Origin: Chlorobiaceae bacterium
Lineage (GTDB): Bacteria; Bacteroidota; Chlorobiia; Chlorobiales; Chlorobiaceae
Length of the DNA: 48,957 nucleotides
Assembly: GCA_013334435.1 (NCBI GenBank)
Contig: JAAXXP010000007.1
Span: 1 to 48,957 of the forward strand
Direction of reading: 5' to 3'
Below are positions 1-11,664 of the stretch, piece by piece. The notes below the pieces were generated by a model. That model saw only the letters and a program-made list of their open reading frames with translations, was not told where the DNA came from and searched no databases. The translations under genes were made by a program, and so were the position numbers. Numbering within the stretch: the stretch's first letter is position 1; each line of letters opens with the position of its first letter.

Positions 1-110
1 ACCTCGTCATCGGCGGTGAGAAGATCGTACTTGCCGATCTCCTGCAGATAGCGGTCGAGCGAAAGGCTCTCCCTGTTGGTAATTTGCTTGCTGATTTTCA
101 ACTGCCTCAT
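1..110 (-). CDS. rpoD: RNA polymerase primary sigma factor RpoD/SigA, N-terminal fragment (runs off window)
   Basis: Minus-strand translation from the ATG at 110 reads [36 protein letters not shown], typical N-terminus of Chlorobi/Bacteroidetes primary sigma factors. The supplied ORF 7..234 is in another frame. Confidence 0.85.
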   Translation of the reverse strand, partial: MRQLKISKQITNRESLSLDRYLQEIGKYDLLTADDE

Positions 111-288
111 TGTCTAATAAACTCCTTCTAGAACTCACAGGTATGTCTCCTGACCTTATGGTTCGGATTAACCTGAACCGGTAAAATATCATTTCAGGAC
201 AAAATGAAAAAATCCGTTTTAAATGCCGTAACATCCGGCGCTCTCCGGAAACCGGACGACCCGGTGCGTTCCCGGCGCCTGAAAAGCC

Positions 289-3003
289 TCAACCTGCAAG
301 CACATCGAGGTTTCCGGAAAGTTTTTCAAGGTTGCCCTGGGCTTCGGAAAGTTTCGAACGCTCTTTTTCGATAACATCTTCAGGCGCGTTTGCCACGAAT
401 CCCTCGTTGGAAAGCTTCTTTTTCAGCGAGGCCACATAGGATGAAATACTGCCTATCTCTTTCTGCAGGCGCGCCCGTTCTTTTTCGAAGGAAATCAAAC
501 CCTCGAGCTGCACAAAAAGTTCATTGCCTTCAACCACCGAGGAGGCGGCATGAGACGGACGGACAGCGTCCGGAGATACCGTTACGGAGCACCTGGTGGC
601 GGCGGCGATAATGTGCGTATTTTCCGAAAGCACCCTGCAGGCAGCCTCGCCGGCAGGTTTGAGGGTAAGGGGCGCCATACCGGAAGCGGGCACGGCGAAA
701 AGCGAGCGAAGGCTCCGCACCTCGGAGATGACCGCGCGGGGAAGCGCATGGATGGCCGCGTCCATGCCCGTCCAGTCAGCCGAGGCCTCGGGCATCGGAG
801 AGAGCGCGACGGTAAGGCCGTGAGGTCGCCTGACGATACAGTGCCATATCTCGTCGGTGATGAATGGCATGACCGGATGCAGCGCCTTGAGGGTGCCCTC
901 CAGCACATGCACGGAAAGCAGCACGGCCCTGCGGGCCGCATCGATGTCAGACGATGCGGAAAGGCTTGTCTTGAGGGCCTCGAGATACCAGTCGCAGTAA
1001 TCGCCCCAGAAAAAGTCGTAGAGATTCCTGACGATGTCGTTCACCCGGAACTGGCCGAATGCCGTGTGGTAGCGTTCGATCATGGCATGATATCTGGCCA
1101 TGAGCAGATGCTCTTCGGCAAAGGTGAAGTCGTTCCGGTCGGGAACGAACATGCTGTAGGCAGCCTCGAACTCCTCGGGGGATTCGAAATACTTTTCGCG
1201 CTGCATGAAAACCAGTCTGGAAGCGTTCCAGAGTTTGGTTGCGAAGTTCCTGCCAAGCTCGCACTTCTCTTCGCCGAACAGCACGTCCTGGCCGAGAGGC
1301 GCGATGTAGATGATGGTGAAACGCAGGGCGTCGGTACCGTAGGTGTCGATCACCTTGAGTGGATCGGGAGAATTGCCGAGCGACTTGGAAAGCTTGCGCC
1401 CTTTCATGTCCCTGATGATGCTGGTAAAGTAGACGTCGCGGAACGGCACCCCGCCCTTGAAGTAGAGGCCGGCCATGATCATGCGCGCCACCCAGAAAAA
1501 GATGATATCGGGGCCGGTAACCAGCGTATCGGTGGGATAGAATGCCCTGAGATCGTCGTTGTCGCTGTTCGGCCCTGTCCAGCCAAGCGTGGTGAGCGGC
1601 CACAGCCACGACGAGAACCAGGTATCGAGCACATCCTCGTCCTGGACCAGCTTGTCGGTTCCGGCAAGATGACAGGCCTCCTCGTACGACGAAGCGACCC
1701 ATACCCGACCCTCGGAATCGTACCATGCGGGAATGCGATGTCCCCACCAGAGCTGCCGCGAAATGCACCAGTCCTGGATGTTCTCCATCCAGTGGCGGTA
1801 CGTGTTGACCCAGTGCGGCGGATGGAAACGGATTTCGCTGTCGTTGACCACCTGCAGGGCCGGCCCGGCCAGCGGCTGCATGCGAACGAACCACTGTTCG
1901 GAAAGATAGGGCTCGACAACCACGTCGGCACGTTCGGAATAGCCGACATTGTGTTCGTACTCCTCTACCCGTTCGAGATTGCCAAGCTCCTCCAGATCGA
2001 GCAGAATTTTCTCGCGGGCGTCGAAACGGTCCATGCCTCCGTAACCGTATTCGTCGGTCATTTTCCCGTCGCGGCCGACAACGGAGATGACCGGAAGATT
2101 GTGGCGACGGGCAACCTCGTAGTCGTTTGGATCGTGTGCGGGAGTGATTTTCAGGGCGCCGGTTCCGAACTCGATATCGACATAGTCATCGGCGATAACC
2201 GGTATGTGGCGTCCTGCCACCGGAACCGCCGCAAGTTCCCCGACAAGATCGCGGTAGCGGGGATCGGCCGGATTGACGGCGATGGCCACGTCGGCAAGAA
2301 TGGTTTCGGGCCTGACCGTCGCGATGGTGATATACCGGCCCGGACGGTTGACCAGCGGGTAGCGGACGTAAACAAGTTTGTCGCGCCGGGGCTTCATGAT
2401 CACCTCTTCATCGGACAGGGCGGTCTGCGAAACCGGACACCAGTTGATGATACGCGTTCCACGGTAGATCAGTCCATCGCGGTAGAGGGCTATGAAGGCG
2501 TTGATGACTGCTTCCGAAGCCCGCTCGTCCATGGTGAAAAGATTCCGCCGCCAGTCGCAGGAGATACCGAGCCGGCGGAGCTGGCGGAGAATAAGCCCTC
2601 CGTACTCCTCGCGCCACTCCCACACCTGGTCGAGAAATGCCTTGCGCCCGAGATCATGGCGGGTCACTCCCTCTTTTTTCAGCTTCTTTTCAACGACCGT
2701 CTGGGTCGCGATGCCTGCATGATCGGTTCCGGGAAGCCAGAGAGCCTCCTTTCCCCGCATGCGGCTGTAGCGAATGAAAATATCCTGCAGGGTGTGGTTG
2801 AGTACATGGCCGAGCGTGAGGCTTCCGGTTACGTTCGGAGGCGGCATCAGCACGCTGTAGGGGATGCGGCCTTCCGAAAGCACACGGCCGCTTTCGGCAT
2901 GAAAACTGCCGAGAGCCTCCCAATGGGCGCTTCTCCAGCGGTCTTCGACCTCCTGATGATTATAGGTTTTTTCGAGATTGAACGGCGTTCTCTCTTCACT
3001 CAT
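289..3003 (-). CDS. valS: Valyl-tRNA synthetase
   Basis: Class I aaRS motifs: [21 protein letters not shown] (HIGH-like), [14 protein letters not shown] (KMSKS), [11 protein letters not shown]-terminal coiled coil. Start chosen at [20 protein letters not shown]. Confidence 0.97.
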   Translation of the reverse strand: MSEERTPFNLEKTYNHQEVEDRWRSAHWEALGSFHAESGRVLSEGRIPYSVLMPPPNVTGSLTLGHVLNHTLQDIFIRYSRMRGKEALWLPGTDHAGIATQTVVEKKLKKEGVTRHDLGRKAFLDQVWEWREEYGGLILRQLRRLGISCDWRRNLFTMDERASEAVINAFIALYRDGLIYRGTRIINWCPVSQTALSDEEVIMKPRRDKLVYVRYPLVNRPGRYITIATVRPETILADVAIAVNPADPRYRDLVGELAAVPVAGRHIPVIADDYVDIEFGTGALKITPAHDPNDYEVARRHNLPVISVVGRDGKMTDEYGYGGMDRFDAREKILLDLEELGNLERVEEYEHNVGYSERADVVVEPYLSEQWFVRMQPLAGPALQVVNDSEIRFHPPHWVNTYRHWMENIQDWCISRQLWWGHRIPAWYDSEGRVWVASSYEEACHLAGTDKLVQDEDVLDTWFSSWLWPLTTLGWTGPNSDNDDLRAFYPTDTLVTGPDIIFFWVARMIMAGLYFKGGVPFRDVYFTSIIRDMKGRKLSKSLGNSPDPLKVIDTYGTDALRFTIIYIAPLGQDVLFGEEKCELGRNFATKLWNASRLVFMQREKYFESPEEFEAAYSMFVPDRNDFTFAEEHLLMARYHAMIERYHTAFGQFRVNDIVRNLYDFFWGDYCDWYLEALKTSLSASSDIDAARRAVLLSVHVLEGTLKALHPVMPFITDEIWHCIVRRPHGLTVALSPMPEASADWTGMDAAIHALPRAVISEVRSLRSLFAVPASGMAPLTLKPAGEAACRVLSENTHIIAAATRCSVTVSPDAVRPSHAASSVVEGNELFVQLEGLISFEKERARLQKEIGSISSYVASLKKKLSNEGFVANAPEDVIEKERSKLSEAQGNLEKLSGNLDVLAG

Positions 3004-3046
3004 GGCGACGTCGGTTACAACTGTGGGAATTACGGAATATGACTTC

Positions 3047-3724
3047 TCAATCGGCCTTTTCAGGTGCCGGACGCTTCTCGAAAACCTGGTCGATAATACC
3101 GTACTCAAGCGCTTCGGCTGCGTTCATCCAGCGATCTCGCTCGGAATCCTCCCTGATCTGCTGGACGTCCCGACCGGTATGTTTGGCCAGAAGCTCTTCA
3201 AGCAGCTTGCGAATCTTCTCTATCTCACGTGCCTGGATGATGATGTCGGTCTCCTGCCCCTGAGCGCCGCCGGAAGGCTGGTGGATCATGATGCGCGAAT
3301 GGGGAAGCGAGGCGCGTTTGCCTTTGGTGCCGCTGGCAAGGAGAAAAGCGCCCATGCTTGCCGCCATGCCTACACAGACCGTGGCGATATCGGGCCGGAT
3401 GTACTGCATGGTGTCGTAAATGCCAAGACCGGCTGAAACACTGCCGCCGGGCGAGTTGATGTAGATATAGATATCCCGTTCAGGATCTTCGGATTCAAGA
3501 AAGATCAGCTGGGCCATGACAAGGCCGGCCACATGTTCGTCTATGCCGCTGCCGAGAAAGATGATCCGCTCGCGCAGAAGGCGCGAAAAAATATCGAATG
3601 CACGCTCTCCCCTGCCGGAGGTTTCGATGACCATGGGAACAAGCGTATTCTGAATACCCTCTTCTATAGCGCCCGAGTAGAGTTTGCGGGCATGGTGGTC
3701 AAATCCGAAATTGATATTTGCCAT
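3047..3724 (-). CDS. clpP: ATP-dependent Clp protease proteolytic subunit
   Basis: ClpP signatures: [65 protein letters not shown]. Start assigned at [14 protein letters not shown]. Confidence 0.97.
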   Translation of the reverse strand: MANINFGFDHHARKLYSGAIEEGIQNTLVPMVIETSGRGERAFDIFSRLLRERIIFLGSGIDEHVAGLVMAQLIFLESEDPERDIYIYINSPGGSVSAGLGIYDTMQYIRPDIATVCVGMAASMGAFLLASGTKGKRASLPHSRIMIHQPSGGAQGQETDIIIQAREIEKIRKLLEELLAKHTGRDVQQIREDSERDRWMNAAEALEYGIIDQVFEKRPAPEKAD

Positions 3725-3905
3725 AACTGGATCGATGGGTTGAGTGGGTGTAAAAGAAACACGTAAAATACATAGAGCTAACAACAATGCAATCGTTCCG
3801 GTTCCAATAAGTAAAAAAGAAGACGATAAAACAAACCGCTCACTGCAGGATAAACCTCATCGTATGCTTATATTTCAGGCCTCTTGAACCAAACCACAGC
3901 TGACT

Positions 3906-4586
3906 ATGCAGGTCCGTCTCATTTCGGTAACCACTCCGTGTTTCGCCATTGAAGACCGTCCCCTCACCGCGGAAGGGCTCATGGCTTACTGCGCAAGGGT
4001 TTCGAGCCCCAATCAGGAAAACCTCGACTTCGGAAAACTGCTGGCTTACTGTATCGCCAACAGGCACTGGAGCATTTTCGAGATGGCGGACATGACCGTC
4101 GAAATCGTCACCTCCAGAGCCATCGCGCCACAGATCCTTCGCCACAGGAGTTTCCAGTTTCAGGAGTTCAGCCAGCGTTACGCCAGGGCGCAGTCCGTCG
4201 AGAAGTACCGGCCGCGCAGGCAGGACAGCAAAAACCGGCAGAACTCGCTGGACGACCTCGACGAGGGGATTGCGGTCTGGTTCGATGAGGCGCAGGAGAA
4301 CATTTCCCGCATATCGATGGAGATGTACAACGATGCCCTCGAAAAGGGCATCGCCAAGGAGTGCGCAAGAGTGCTGCTGCCGCTGGGCACCAGGACGAAA
4401 CTCTATATGAAGGGTTCGGTGCGAAGCTGGATCCACTACATCGAGGTGCGCACAGACATCAGCACGCAGAAAGAGCACCGGGATATCGCCGAAGAGATCC
4501 GGGCCATATTCTGCGCCCAGTTTCCCGTCACGGCCGGCGCACTGGGATGGACCGGGCCGGAGCCCTCAGCCGGAGAGCATGCCTGA
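3906..4586 (+). CDS. thyX: FAD-dependent thymidylate synthase
   Basis: ThyX motif [15 protein letters not shown] (RHRxxSxNxxSxR-like) and overall ThyX length. Confidence 0.95.
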   Translation: MQVRLISVTTPCFAIEDRPLTAEGLMAYCARVSSPNQENLDFGKLLAYCIANRHWSIFEMADMTVEIVTSRAIAPQILRHRSFQFQEFSQRYARAQSVEKYRPRRQDSKNRQNSLDDLDEGIAVWFDEAQENISRISMEMYNDALEKGIAKECARVLLPLGTRTKLYMKGSVRSWIHYIEVRTDISTQKEHRDIAEEIRAIFCAQFPVTAGALGWTGPEPSAGEHA

Positions 4587-5405
4587 AAGACGCACGATGT
4601 GATTTTTCAGCTCCTTGCGGTGAACTATGGCGTCGATGAAACCGTGTTCAAGAAGAAACTCCGCACGCTGAAAGCCTTCGGGCAGATCCCTTTTGATGGT
4701 GTCCCTGATGACCCTCGGTCCGGCAAAGCCGATCAGCGCCTTGGGCTCGCTCAGGTTGATATCGCCGAGCATGGCGAAGGATGCGGTAATGCCCCCCATG
4801 GTGGGGTCGGTCATCAGCGAAATATATGGCAGTTTTTTCTCTCCGAGCAGGGTGAGGCGCGCGGCGGTCTTGGCCATCTGCATGAGACTGAAGGCCCCCT
4901 CCATCATGCGGGCTCCTCCCGATTGTGAAATCACCAGAAGCGGCGCCTGCAGCTCGATTGCCCTGTCGACGGCGCGGGCGATCTTCTCGCCCACAACGGA
5001 GCCCATCGAACCGCCGATGAATCCGAAGTCCATGGCCGATACCACAAGAGGCTTTCCTCCTGAATCCCCCCAGGCGTTCCGGCACGCTTCGGTCTTGCCG
5101 GTCTTTTCAATGATGTCATGAACCCTGTCGGTATATTTCTTGGTATCGGCAAAACCAAGCGGATCGGCAGAGCGGAGGCTGTCGCCGAACTCCTGGTAAT
5201 TCTCGTTGTCGAACAGAATGGAAAAATAGCGATAGGGAGAAATCCTGAAATGGTAGCCGCATTCCGAACAGGTGTAGACGTGGTCTTCGAGCTGTTTTTT
5301 ATGAATCATCGCGCCGCAATCCTCGCACTTCCACCAGAGTCCCTCCGGCATGTCGAGTTTGTCGGTTGTGCGTATCGAAGGCTTTACCCGTTTGAACCAG
5401 ACCAT
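4566..5405 (-). CDS. accD: Acetyl-CoA carboxylase carboxyltransferase subunit beta
   Basis: N-terminal zinc ribbon [30 protein letters not shown] and carboxyltransferase motif [21 protein letters not shown]. Confidence 0.97.
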   Translation of the reverse strand: MVWFKRVKPSIRTTDKLDMPEGLWWKCEDCGAMIHKKQLEDHVYTCSECGYHFRISPYRYFSILFDNENYQEFGDSLRSADPLGFADTKKYTDRVHDIIEKTGKTEACRNAWGDSGGKPLVVSAMDFGFIGGSMGSVVGEKIARAVDRAIELQAPLLVISQSGGARMMEGAFSLMQMAKTAARLTLLGEKKLPYISLMTDPTMGGITASFAMLGDINLSEPKALIGFAGPRVIRDTIKRDLPEGFQRAEFLLEHGFIDAIVHRKELKNHIVRLSGMLSG

Positions 5406-5448
5406 CTTTCTTAATTAGTACTAAAGGTTATACATTAGACCTTAAGAT

Positions 5449-8301
5449 ATGAAGTCACCGGCAGAACTCAAAAATAACCCGGAAAGAGTGACCGGAAACC
5501 GCGCAATGAACAGGAAGAACAGACCATCGCTATTCAGGGGAGCACGCAGGACGGCAGTGATGATGCTGGCGGGACTCATGCAGCTGATACTCCAGCATGC
5601 CCCGCTTGCGGCGGCTCCGGCCTCCGTAGTCTACCCTGACACGCTCTCCATGCCTTTCAGGCGCTACGCCGTCATGCCGTTCATGAGGCCGGCGCGCAAA
5701 ACCGTAGGCATAGCCTTTTCAGGCGGCGGGGCAAACGGCATAGCCCAGATCGGCATACTCAAGGCTCTCGACGAGGAGGGCGTTCCGGTCGATTACATTG
5801 CGGGAACCAGCATGGGAGCCATTATCGGAGGCCTCTACAGCTGCGGCTACAGCCCGGCAGAGCTCGAAGAGATTGCCTCCACCCTTCCCTGGCAGTCCAT
5901 TCTGGCCATCAGGGAAGAGTCGCCGCGCTCGGGATCCTTTCTTGAACAGCAAAGAATACGCGACCGGGCGACCATTGCGATCCGGTTCGAGAAGCTGAAA
6001 CTGCTGGTGCCGAAATCGCTGAGCTCCGCGCAGGCACTCACCGGAACGCTCGACCTGCTGGTGCTCAACGCGATCTATCACGGCTGGCAGGATTTCAGCA
6101 CCCTTCCCGTTCAGTTCAGGGCCGTCTCCACCGATCTGCTTTCGGGAAAACGCATTTCACTGGCCTCCGGGTCGCTTTCGGAAGCCATGAGGGCAAGCAG
6201 CACGGTACCGGTACTTTTCGAACCGGTTGAACGCGACGGATACAGGCTTGTGGACGGAGGGCTTGTTGCCAACCTGCCTGTCGATGAACTCGACTATTTC
6301 AACGCAGCGTATAAAATAGCCGTCGATACGCACGGCAGCATGTATTCCAAAAGCGGCGACCTTGATATGCCGTGGAAAGCCGCCGACCAGGCCATAACCA
6401 TTCTGACAGGACTGCAGTACCCGGCGCAACTCGAAAAGGCCGATATCGTCATCGCACCGGATCTGAGCCAGCACAGCGCCACCGATTTTTCCGATATCTC
6501 GGAACTTGTCCGAACCGGTTACGCCAAGGGAAAGGTGCTGGCCGGAACGATCCGCAGGGGAATCGAAACCGCTCCGAAACGGGATACCCGGATCGGCGGC
6601 TTCTCGAAATCGTTCAGGATCGACACCGGCAGGCCCATGAGTCCGGAGCACAGCGGAATCGTGGCAGGAATCGTCCGCAACGGACAGTCGCTGTCGAGAA
6701 CTCTCCGGGAACTGCTTGAAACCGACCTGTTCACCTCGGTATACGCCACCTTCGACTCCGCAGGAAAAACCGTGGTATTCCATCTTTCTCCGCTTCCCCG
6801 GATAGGAAGTGTGGTGGTGTCGGGCGGCCCTGAGGAACGGCTCCCTTCGGGAGAGATCGAAAGCTGCTTCAGACCGATCATCAACAGCCTGTATACCAAC
6901 AGCGCCGGAACGGCGGCCATTGAAGATCTGGTCCGCCTCTACCGAAGCCGGGGATACAGCCTGGTGGAACCGGAAAGCATCTCCGTTTCAGAAGGAACCC
7001 TCTTCATCGGCATGTCGTCGGGCAAGGTGAAAAACATCGAAATCGTCCAGAACAGGAATGTAACCGGCCTGACTCCGATCAGAAGGGAGATCAAGATTGA
7101 CACTGCAAAAGCCATACAGCTCGAAAAAGCGGAAGAATCAACAGGAAACCTCTATGAAACCGGCATTTTCAACCGGGTTTCGGTGGCTGCCGAAAAGTCT
7201 TCGTTTCTGGAGGACAGCCGTGAAAGAACCCTGACCTTCTCGCTTATGGAAAAACCCTCATCGGTGCTCAGGCTTGGGGTGCGTTACGACGAAACCAGCA
7301 ACGCCCAGTTCCTGCTCGACTTCCGGAACGAGAATCTCGGAGGAACCACCGGTTCGCTCGGAGGATGGTTCAAGGCCGGACAGAACAACACCGTGGCCAA
7401 CATCGAGTACACCATACCCCGGATCGGCTCGACACATTTCACCCTTTTCTCGAAACTCTTTTTCGACCAGCGTGAATTCGATACAAGGGAGCTGCACTTT
7501 TCAAAAGAGTTCAGCGGCTACTCCTACGAAAACGTCTCCACCTACGGCATTCAGCGATACGGCATAACGGGTGCATTCGGAACGAGAATCAGAAAAAACG
7601 GACGGCTGTCGCTGGACGCCACCCTGCAGAATGCGCAGTCGTACCACGAAACCGGGCCGGAACAGCCCGCGCTCGCCACCGATAACAGAAACCTCTTCTC
7701 GGTGGGAACGTCCCTGACCATCGACTCGCGCAACAGCGCACAGATCCCCACTTCGGGCCGCCATACCCATCTGAGCTACTCGGCGACTCCCGCGGTGCTG
7801 GACAACAACGCCCTGTTCTGGCAGGTTACCGGACTGCACGAGGAGAACATACCCCTCGGAAAACATACCACGCTGCAGCTCTCGGCCGCCGCAGGCATAA
7901 GCAGCAGCTACCTGCCCCTTTCCGAGCAGTTCTTTCTCGGCGGCCCTGGAAACAGCTACAGCCGAAGGTTCGTCGGCCTGAAAGAGAACGATCTTATCGG
8001 CAGCAATATGGCCGTGGCGGGTGTGCAGTTCAGCTACACGCCTCCATTCGAGGTGATCTTCCCCGCGTCGTTCCTGCTCTGCTACAATACCGGCAATGCC
8101 TGGCGGCAGCGAAGCGACATGTCGCTCGCACGGCTCATACACGGCATCGGCACCGGACTGGTATGGGATACTCCGGTCGGACCGGCCCGGCTGATCGTAT
8201 CGAAAGCGTTCGCGTTCCTCCACGAGGAGAAGGACACGGAGGCTTCCACGCTGAGATTTTCCGATACCGTCTGGTATTTCAGCCTCGGACATGATTTTTG
8301 A
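5449..8301 (+). CDS. Patatin-like phospholipase fused to a POTRA/BamA-like outer-membrane beta-barrel (PlpD/type Vd-like)
   Basis: Hydrophobic N-terminus, patatin motifs IAFSGGGANGIAQIGILKAL, GTSMGAIIGGLY and VDGGL, then surface-antigen/Omp85-like region ending in aromatic F (WYFSLGHDF). Confidence 0.9.
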   Translation: MKSPAELKNNPERVTGNRAMNRKNRPSLFRGARRTAVMMLAGLMQLILQHAPLAAAPASVVYPDTLSMPFRRYAVMPFMRPARKTVGIAFSGGGANGIAQIGILKALDEEGVPVDYIAGTSMGAIIGGLYSCGYSPAELEEIASTLPWQSILAIREESPRSGSFLEQQRIRDRATIAIRFEKLKLLVPKSLSSAQALTGTLDLLVLNAIYHGWQDFSTLPVQFRAVSTDLLSGKRISLASGSLSEAMRASSTVPVLFEPVERDGYRLVDGGLVANLPVDELDYFNAAYKIAVDTHGSMYSKSGDLDMPWKAADQAITILTGLQYPAQLEKADIVIAPDLSQHSATDFSDISELVRTGYAKGKVLAGTIRRGIETAPKRDTRIGGFSKSFRIDTGRPMSPEHSGIVAGIVRNGQSLSRTLRELLETDLFTSVYATFDSAGKTVVFHLSPLPRIGSVVVSGGPEERLPSGEIESCFRPIINSLYTNSAGTAAIEDLVRLYRSRGYSLVEPESISVSEGTLFIGMSSGKVKNIEIVQNRNVTGLTPIRREIKIDTAKAIQLEKAEESTGNLYETGIFNRVSVAAEKSSFLEDSRERTLTFSLMEKPSSVLRLGVRYDETSNAQFLLDFRNENLGGTTGSLGGWFKAGQNNTVANIEYTIPRIGSTHFTLFSKLFFDQREFDTRELHFSKEFSGYSYENVSTYGIQRYGITGAFGTRIRKNGRLSLDATLQNAQSYHETGPEQPALATDNRNLFSVGTSLTIDSRNSAQIPTSGRHTHLSYSATPAVLDNNALFWQVTGLHEENIPLGKHTTLQLSAAAGISSSYLPLSEQFFLGGPGNSYSRRFVGLKENDLIGSNMAVAGVQFSYTPPFEVIFPASFLLCYNTGNAWRQRSDMSLARLIHGIGTGLVWDTPVGPARLIVSKAFAFLHEEKDTEASTLRFSDTVWYFSLGHDF

Positions 8302-8342
8302 GATGAACTTTCTTAATTTTACGCCCGCCTGAGGGGAGTTTT

Positions 8343-9140
8343 GTGAACAAACCGAGCAGTTTTGTGACTGAGCTGAAAAAACCGCATATCCTGGTCTGCA
8401 ACGACGACGGCATCGAGGGTGAAGGCCTTCATGTGCTGGCGGCTTCGATGAAAAAAATCGGAAGGGTCACGGTCGTGGCCCCCGCCGAACCCCACAGTGG
8501 CAAAAGTCACGCCATGACTCTCGGTGTTCCGCTGCGGATAAAAAAGTACGCGAAAAACAACCGCTTTTTCGGTTATACGGTATCGGGAACCCCGGTTGAC
8601 TGCATCAAGGTGGCGCTCAGCCATATTCTCGACGGGAAACCCGATCTTATCGTTTCAGGCATAAACTATGGCAGCAACACGGCAACCAATACACTTTACT
8701 CGGGAACCGTTGCCGCCGCGCGAGAAGGTGCGATACAGGGCATCACCTCTCTGGCTTTTTCGCTGACCACCTACGAGAATGCCGATTTCACCTATGCGGG
8801 AAAATTCGCCCGGAAACTTGCCCGGAAAGTGCTGCAGGAGGGGCTTCCCGCAGATACCATTCTTTCGGTCAACATTCCCAACCTCCCCGAATCAGGGATA
8901 GCGGGAATTCTGGTCACCCGGCAGGGCAGCTCCCGCTGGGAGGAGGATGCCATAGAACGCAACGACATGTACGGCAACCCCTACTACTGGCTAAACGGAA
9001 CCCTGAAGTTGCTCGATACCTCCCTGCTCCACGACGAGTATGCCGTGCGGCGCAACTATGTATCGGTGACGCCGCTCTCCTGCGACCTTACCAACACGGC
9101 TTTTCTCGACAGCCTGAACCAATGGAACCTGCAAAAATAA
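8343..9140 (+). CDS. surE: 5'/3'-nucleotidase SurE (GTG start)
   Basis: [46 protein letters not shown]. Confidence 0.96.
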   Translation: MNKPSSFVTELKKPHILVCNDDGIEGEGLHVLAASMKKIGRVTVVAPAEPHSGKSHAMTLGVPLRIKKYAKNNRFFGYTVSGTPVDCIKVALSHILDGKPDLIVSGINYGSNTATNTLYSGTVAAAREGAIQGITSLAFSLTTYENADFTYAGKFARKLARKVLQEGLPADTILSVNIPNLPESGIAGILVTRQGSSRWEEDAIERNDMYGNPYYWLNGTLKLLDTSLLHDEYAVRRNYVSVTPLSCDLTNTAFLDSLNQWNLQK

Positions 9141-9144
9141 ACGG

Positions 9145-10836
9145 GTGAACACATTTCTACTTGACTACCGGACCATCCTGACCCCGAAAAAGGGTTTTCC
9201 TCCGCTCTTCAAAGACTATACCACCGAGGGCGAGGAGAGAAACCGCCTGATCTCCTCGTGCTTTCACCTCGACTATCTCAAAGAGGCCGATTATTACCGC
9301 CAGCTCCATACGCTTGAGTCGAGAAGCTTTGACAGGAGCCTCCTGGTGGAGATCCTTCGCCGCCAGAATATCCGGTATGGATGTTCCGATCTGCACCTGA
9401 AGGAGATCGAAAAACTGCGCTCTCCGCGGTGTATGGCCGTGGTTACGGGTCAGCAGCCCGGCCTGTTCACCGGACCGGCCTACACCGTCTACAAGGCCCT
9501 GACCGCCGTGGTGTTCGCCGAACAGCAGAAATCACTCTTTCCGGAGTACGACTTTGTACCGGTTTTCTGGATCGAAGGAGAGGATCACGATTACGACGAA
9601 TCCGCCCATGCGGCTACCTGGCAGCAGGGGGACGTGGGGCATTTCAGACCGGAACCCTTCAAACGGCTTCCGGACCAGATGGTGGCCGCATCGTGCTTCG
9701 GCGAGGATATCCGACAGATCGTCGAGAGCTTTCTGGACAGTCTGCCGGACTCTCCTTCAAAGCCGGCCATTGCCGACACTCTCCGGGAGAGCTGTTTTCC
9801 GGGCAACACGCTTGAAATGAGCTTTGCCCAGATCATGATGCGGCTTTTCAGGAACCAGCCGCTTCTGCTGCTCTCAAGCCAGGACCCGGATTTCAAGAGG
9901 CTCTCGCTGCCGGTGTTCCAGCGTGAGATCTCCACCTGTCCGGCATCGTCCTACAACGTTATCGCACAAAGCTCGACTCTGGAACATCTCGGCTACAGCG
10001 CGCAGTCGAAACCGAGATCGGTAAACCTTTTTCATATCAACCACCTTGGCCAGCGGCAGAAGATCGAGTATCCTGAAGAGAACATCTTCGTCATCACTCC
10101 CGACAACGTGCGGCTTTCGCGCCACCAGATGCTCGAGCTCACCGAAGACCATCCGGAGCGGTTCAGCCCGAATGTCGTGCTGCGCCCGATCGTACAGGAC
10201 AGCGTACTGCCGGCATTCGCATCGATCGCCGGACCGGGAGAGATCAGTTATCTGGCTCAGTTCCGCAGGAACTACGAGCACTTCGGCATAAGCATGCCGT
10301 TTATCATACCGAGAGGCAGTTTTACGCTGGTCGAACCCAAATTCAGCCGGATCATGGACAAGCTGCTGCGGGTTTCCGGACGACCGGGCTTTTCAAGAAA
10401 ACAGATCTACCACGCTGTCTTCAGCGATCTGCAGGCCCTGAAGCGAAATGCCGAAGGGGTGGGCGAGAATTCCGAACTCAACGGGCTGTTCGCCAGAAGC
10501 AGAACCGATATGCAGAAAGCGCTTCAGGATCTCGGCCCGGCTCTGGCGAAAATCGACCCGACACTTGAACCGGTGCTGGCCGCCTCGATCCAGCAGGCAG
10601 TGAAGATCGTTGAATCGATCGAGCAGAAAACCCGCAAGGCGGGACGGCGCAAAAACGAGGAGCTGATCGAACAGATACTGAAAACCGAAACCGCTTTCTT
10701 CCCGGAAGGGATGCCCCAGGAACGGCTGATCAACATTTTCTATTACCTTGACAAGTACGGCATGGAGCTGATCGACACCCTGAAGAACCTGCTTGCGGGA
10801 CATTCGACCGAAGCCCATCTCATCGTCGAGCTTTAG
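9145..10836 (+). CDS. bshC: Bacillithiol biosynthesis cysteine-adding enzyme BshC (GTG start)
   Basis: [36 protein letters not shown], coiled-coil C-terminus; BshC/YllA family. Confidence 0.9.
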   Translation: MNTFLLDYRTILTPKKGFPPLFKDYTTEGEERNRLISSCFHLDYLKEADYYRQLHTLESRSFDRSLLVEILRRQNIRYGCSDLHLKEIEKLRSPRCMAVVTGQQPGLFTGPAYTVYKALTAVVFAEQQKSLFPEYDFVPVFWIEGEDHDYDESAHAATWQQGDVGHFRPEPFKRLPDQMVAASCFGEDIRQIVESFLDSLPDSPSKPAIADTLRESCFPGNTLEMSFAQIMMRLFRNQPLLLLSSQDPDFKRLSLPVFQREISTCPASSYNVIAQSSTLEHLGYSAQSKPRSVNLFHINHLGQRQKIEYPEENIFVITPDNVRLSRHQMLELTEDHPERFSPNVVLRPIVQDSVLPAFASIAGPGEISYLAQFRRNYEHFGISMPFIIPRGSFTLVEPKFSRIMDKLLRVSGRPGFSRKQIYHAVFSDLQALKRNAEGVGENSELNGLFARSRTDMQKALQDLGPALAKIDPTLEPVLAASIQQAVKIVESIEQKTRKAGRRKNEELIEQILKTETAFFPEGMPQERLINIFYYLDKYGMELIDTLKNLLAGHSTEAHLIVEL

Positions 10837-10863
10837 GCTTCGCCGGGATTCGGGCAGCGGCAG

Positions 10864-11664
10864 CTAATTCGGCTGGTAGCTGTGCACGCTGTTCTGCGCC
10901 GAAGGAAGGTAGTTCACACCGAACCAGCAGACCAGCAGCACGAGAAACGAGAGGGCCAGATACCACTGCAGTCTGCCGGAGCCGGTCTTGTTGGCCGAAA
11001 GATGCAGATAGCCGAGATAGGCCAGCCACGATATGAAGGCCCAGGTCTCCTTCGGGTCCCAGGTCCAGTAGTGCCCCCATGCCTCCTTCGCCCAGAGCGC
11101 ACCGAACACGAGGCCGAAGGTGAGCAGGACAAAACCCAGCAGCGCAAGATAGTGCGACAGCGAAAAGTCCTGATGGTCGGTCTGAGAGCGGAGCCCGGTG
11201 AAAATGTTGTGCCATGCGGCGGCCGAGGAGGCCGCAAGCAGCACGTAGCCGATAAGGTAGACAACCACATGGGGAATGAACCAGACGCTCTGCAGGGCTG
11301 GCATGAGAGCCTTGTCGAACACATCCGGGGTAGAGAGGTTGATGACGAGAAAAAATGCGGCGAGCGACATGCAGTAGTATTTAAGCCAGCCGACCTTCCA
11401 GCGGTATTCCACAAGAAATCCCACAACGGGAATAAGCGCGGCATACCACAGCCTTGTCTCGCCAAGCGTTCTGAGCGGCGGACGTTCGAGGGCGACCCAG
11501 TAGGCGGCGATAAACCACCCGAGCAGCACGGTTCCGGCAACCATGACGAGATAGGATGGAATGCGCAGCGCCGGAAAGCGCCGCGAGGCAAAGCGAAGGA
11601 TCGAACCGGCAGCCCAGCAGACCATAGCGAGCGTGGCGATCAGTGGAAAATCGGCAAGTGTCAT
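10864..11664 (-). CDS. ccsA: Cytochrome c biogenesis protein CcsA/ResC-like
   Basis: Multi-TM protein with WWD-type motif GHYWTWDPKETWAFISWLAYLGYLH. Start set at MTLADFPLIAT, overlapping the resB stop. Confidence 0.92.
   Translation of the reverse strand: MTLADFPLIATLAMVCWAAGSILRFASRRFPALRIPSYLVMVAGTVLLGWFIAAYWVALERPPLRTLGETRLWYAALIPVVGFLVEYRWKVGWLKYYCMSLAAFFLVINLSTPDVFDKALMPALQSVWFIPHVVVYLIGYVLLAASSAAAWHNIFTGLRSQTDHQDFSLSHYLALLGFVLLTFGLVFGALWAKEAWGHYWTWDPKETWAFISWLAYLGYLHLSANKTGSGRLQWYLALSFLVLLVCWFGVNYLPSAQNSVHSYQPN

Noticed and set aside
550-3042. 830-aa plus-strand ORF opposite valS
   Set aside because: Antisense to a clear valS; low-complexity His/Arg/Gly-rich composition typical of shadow ORFs in GC-rich codon-biased genes.
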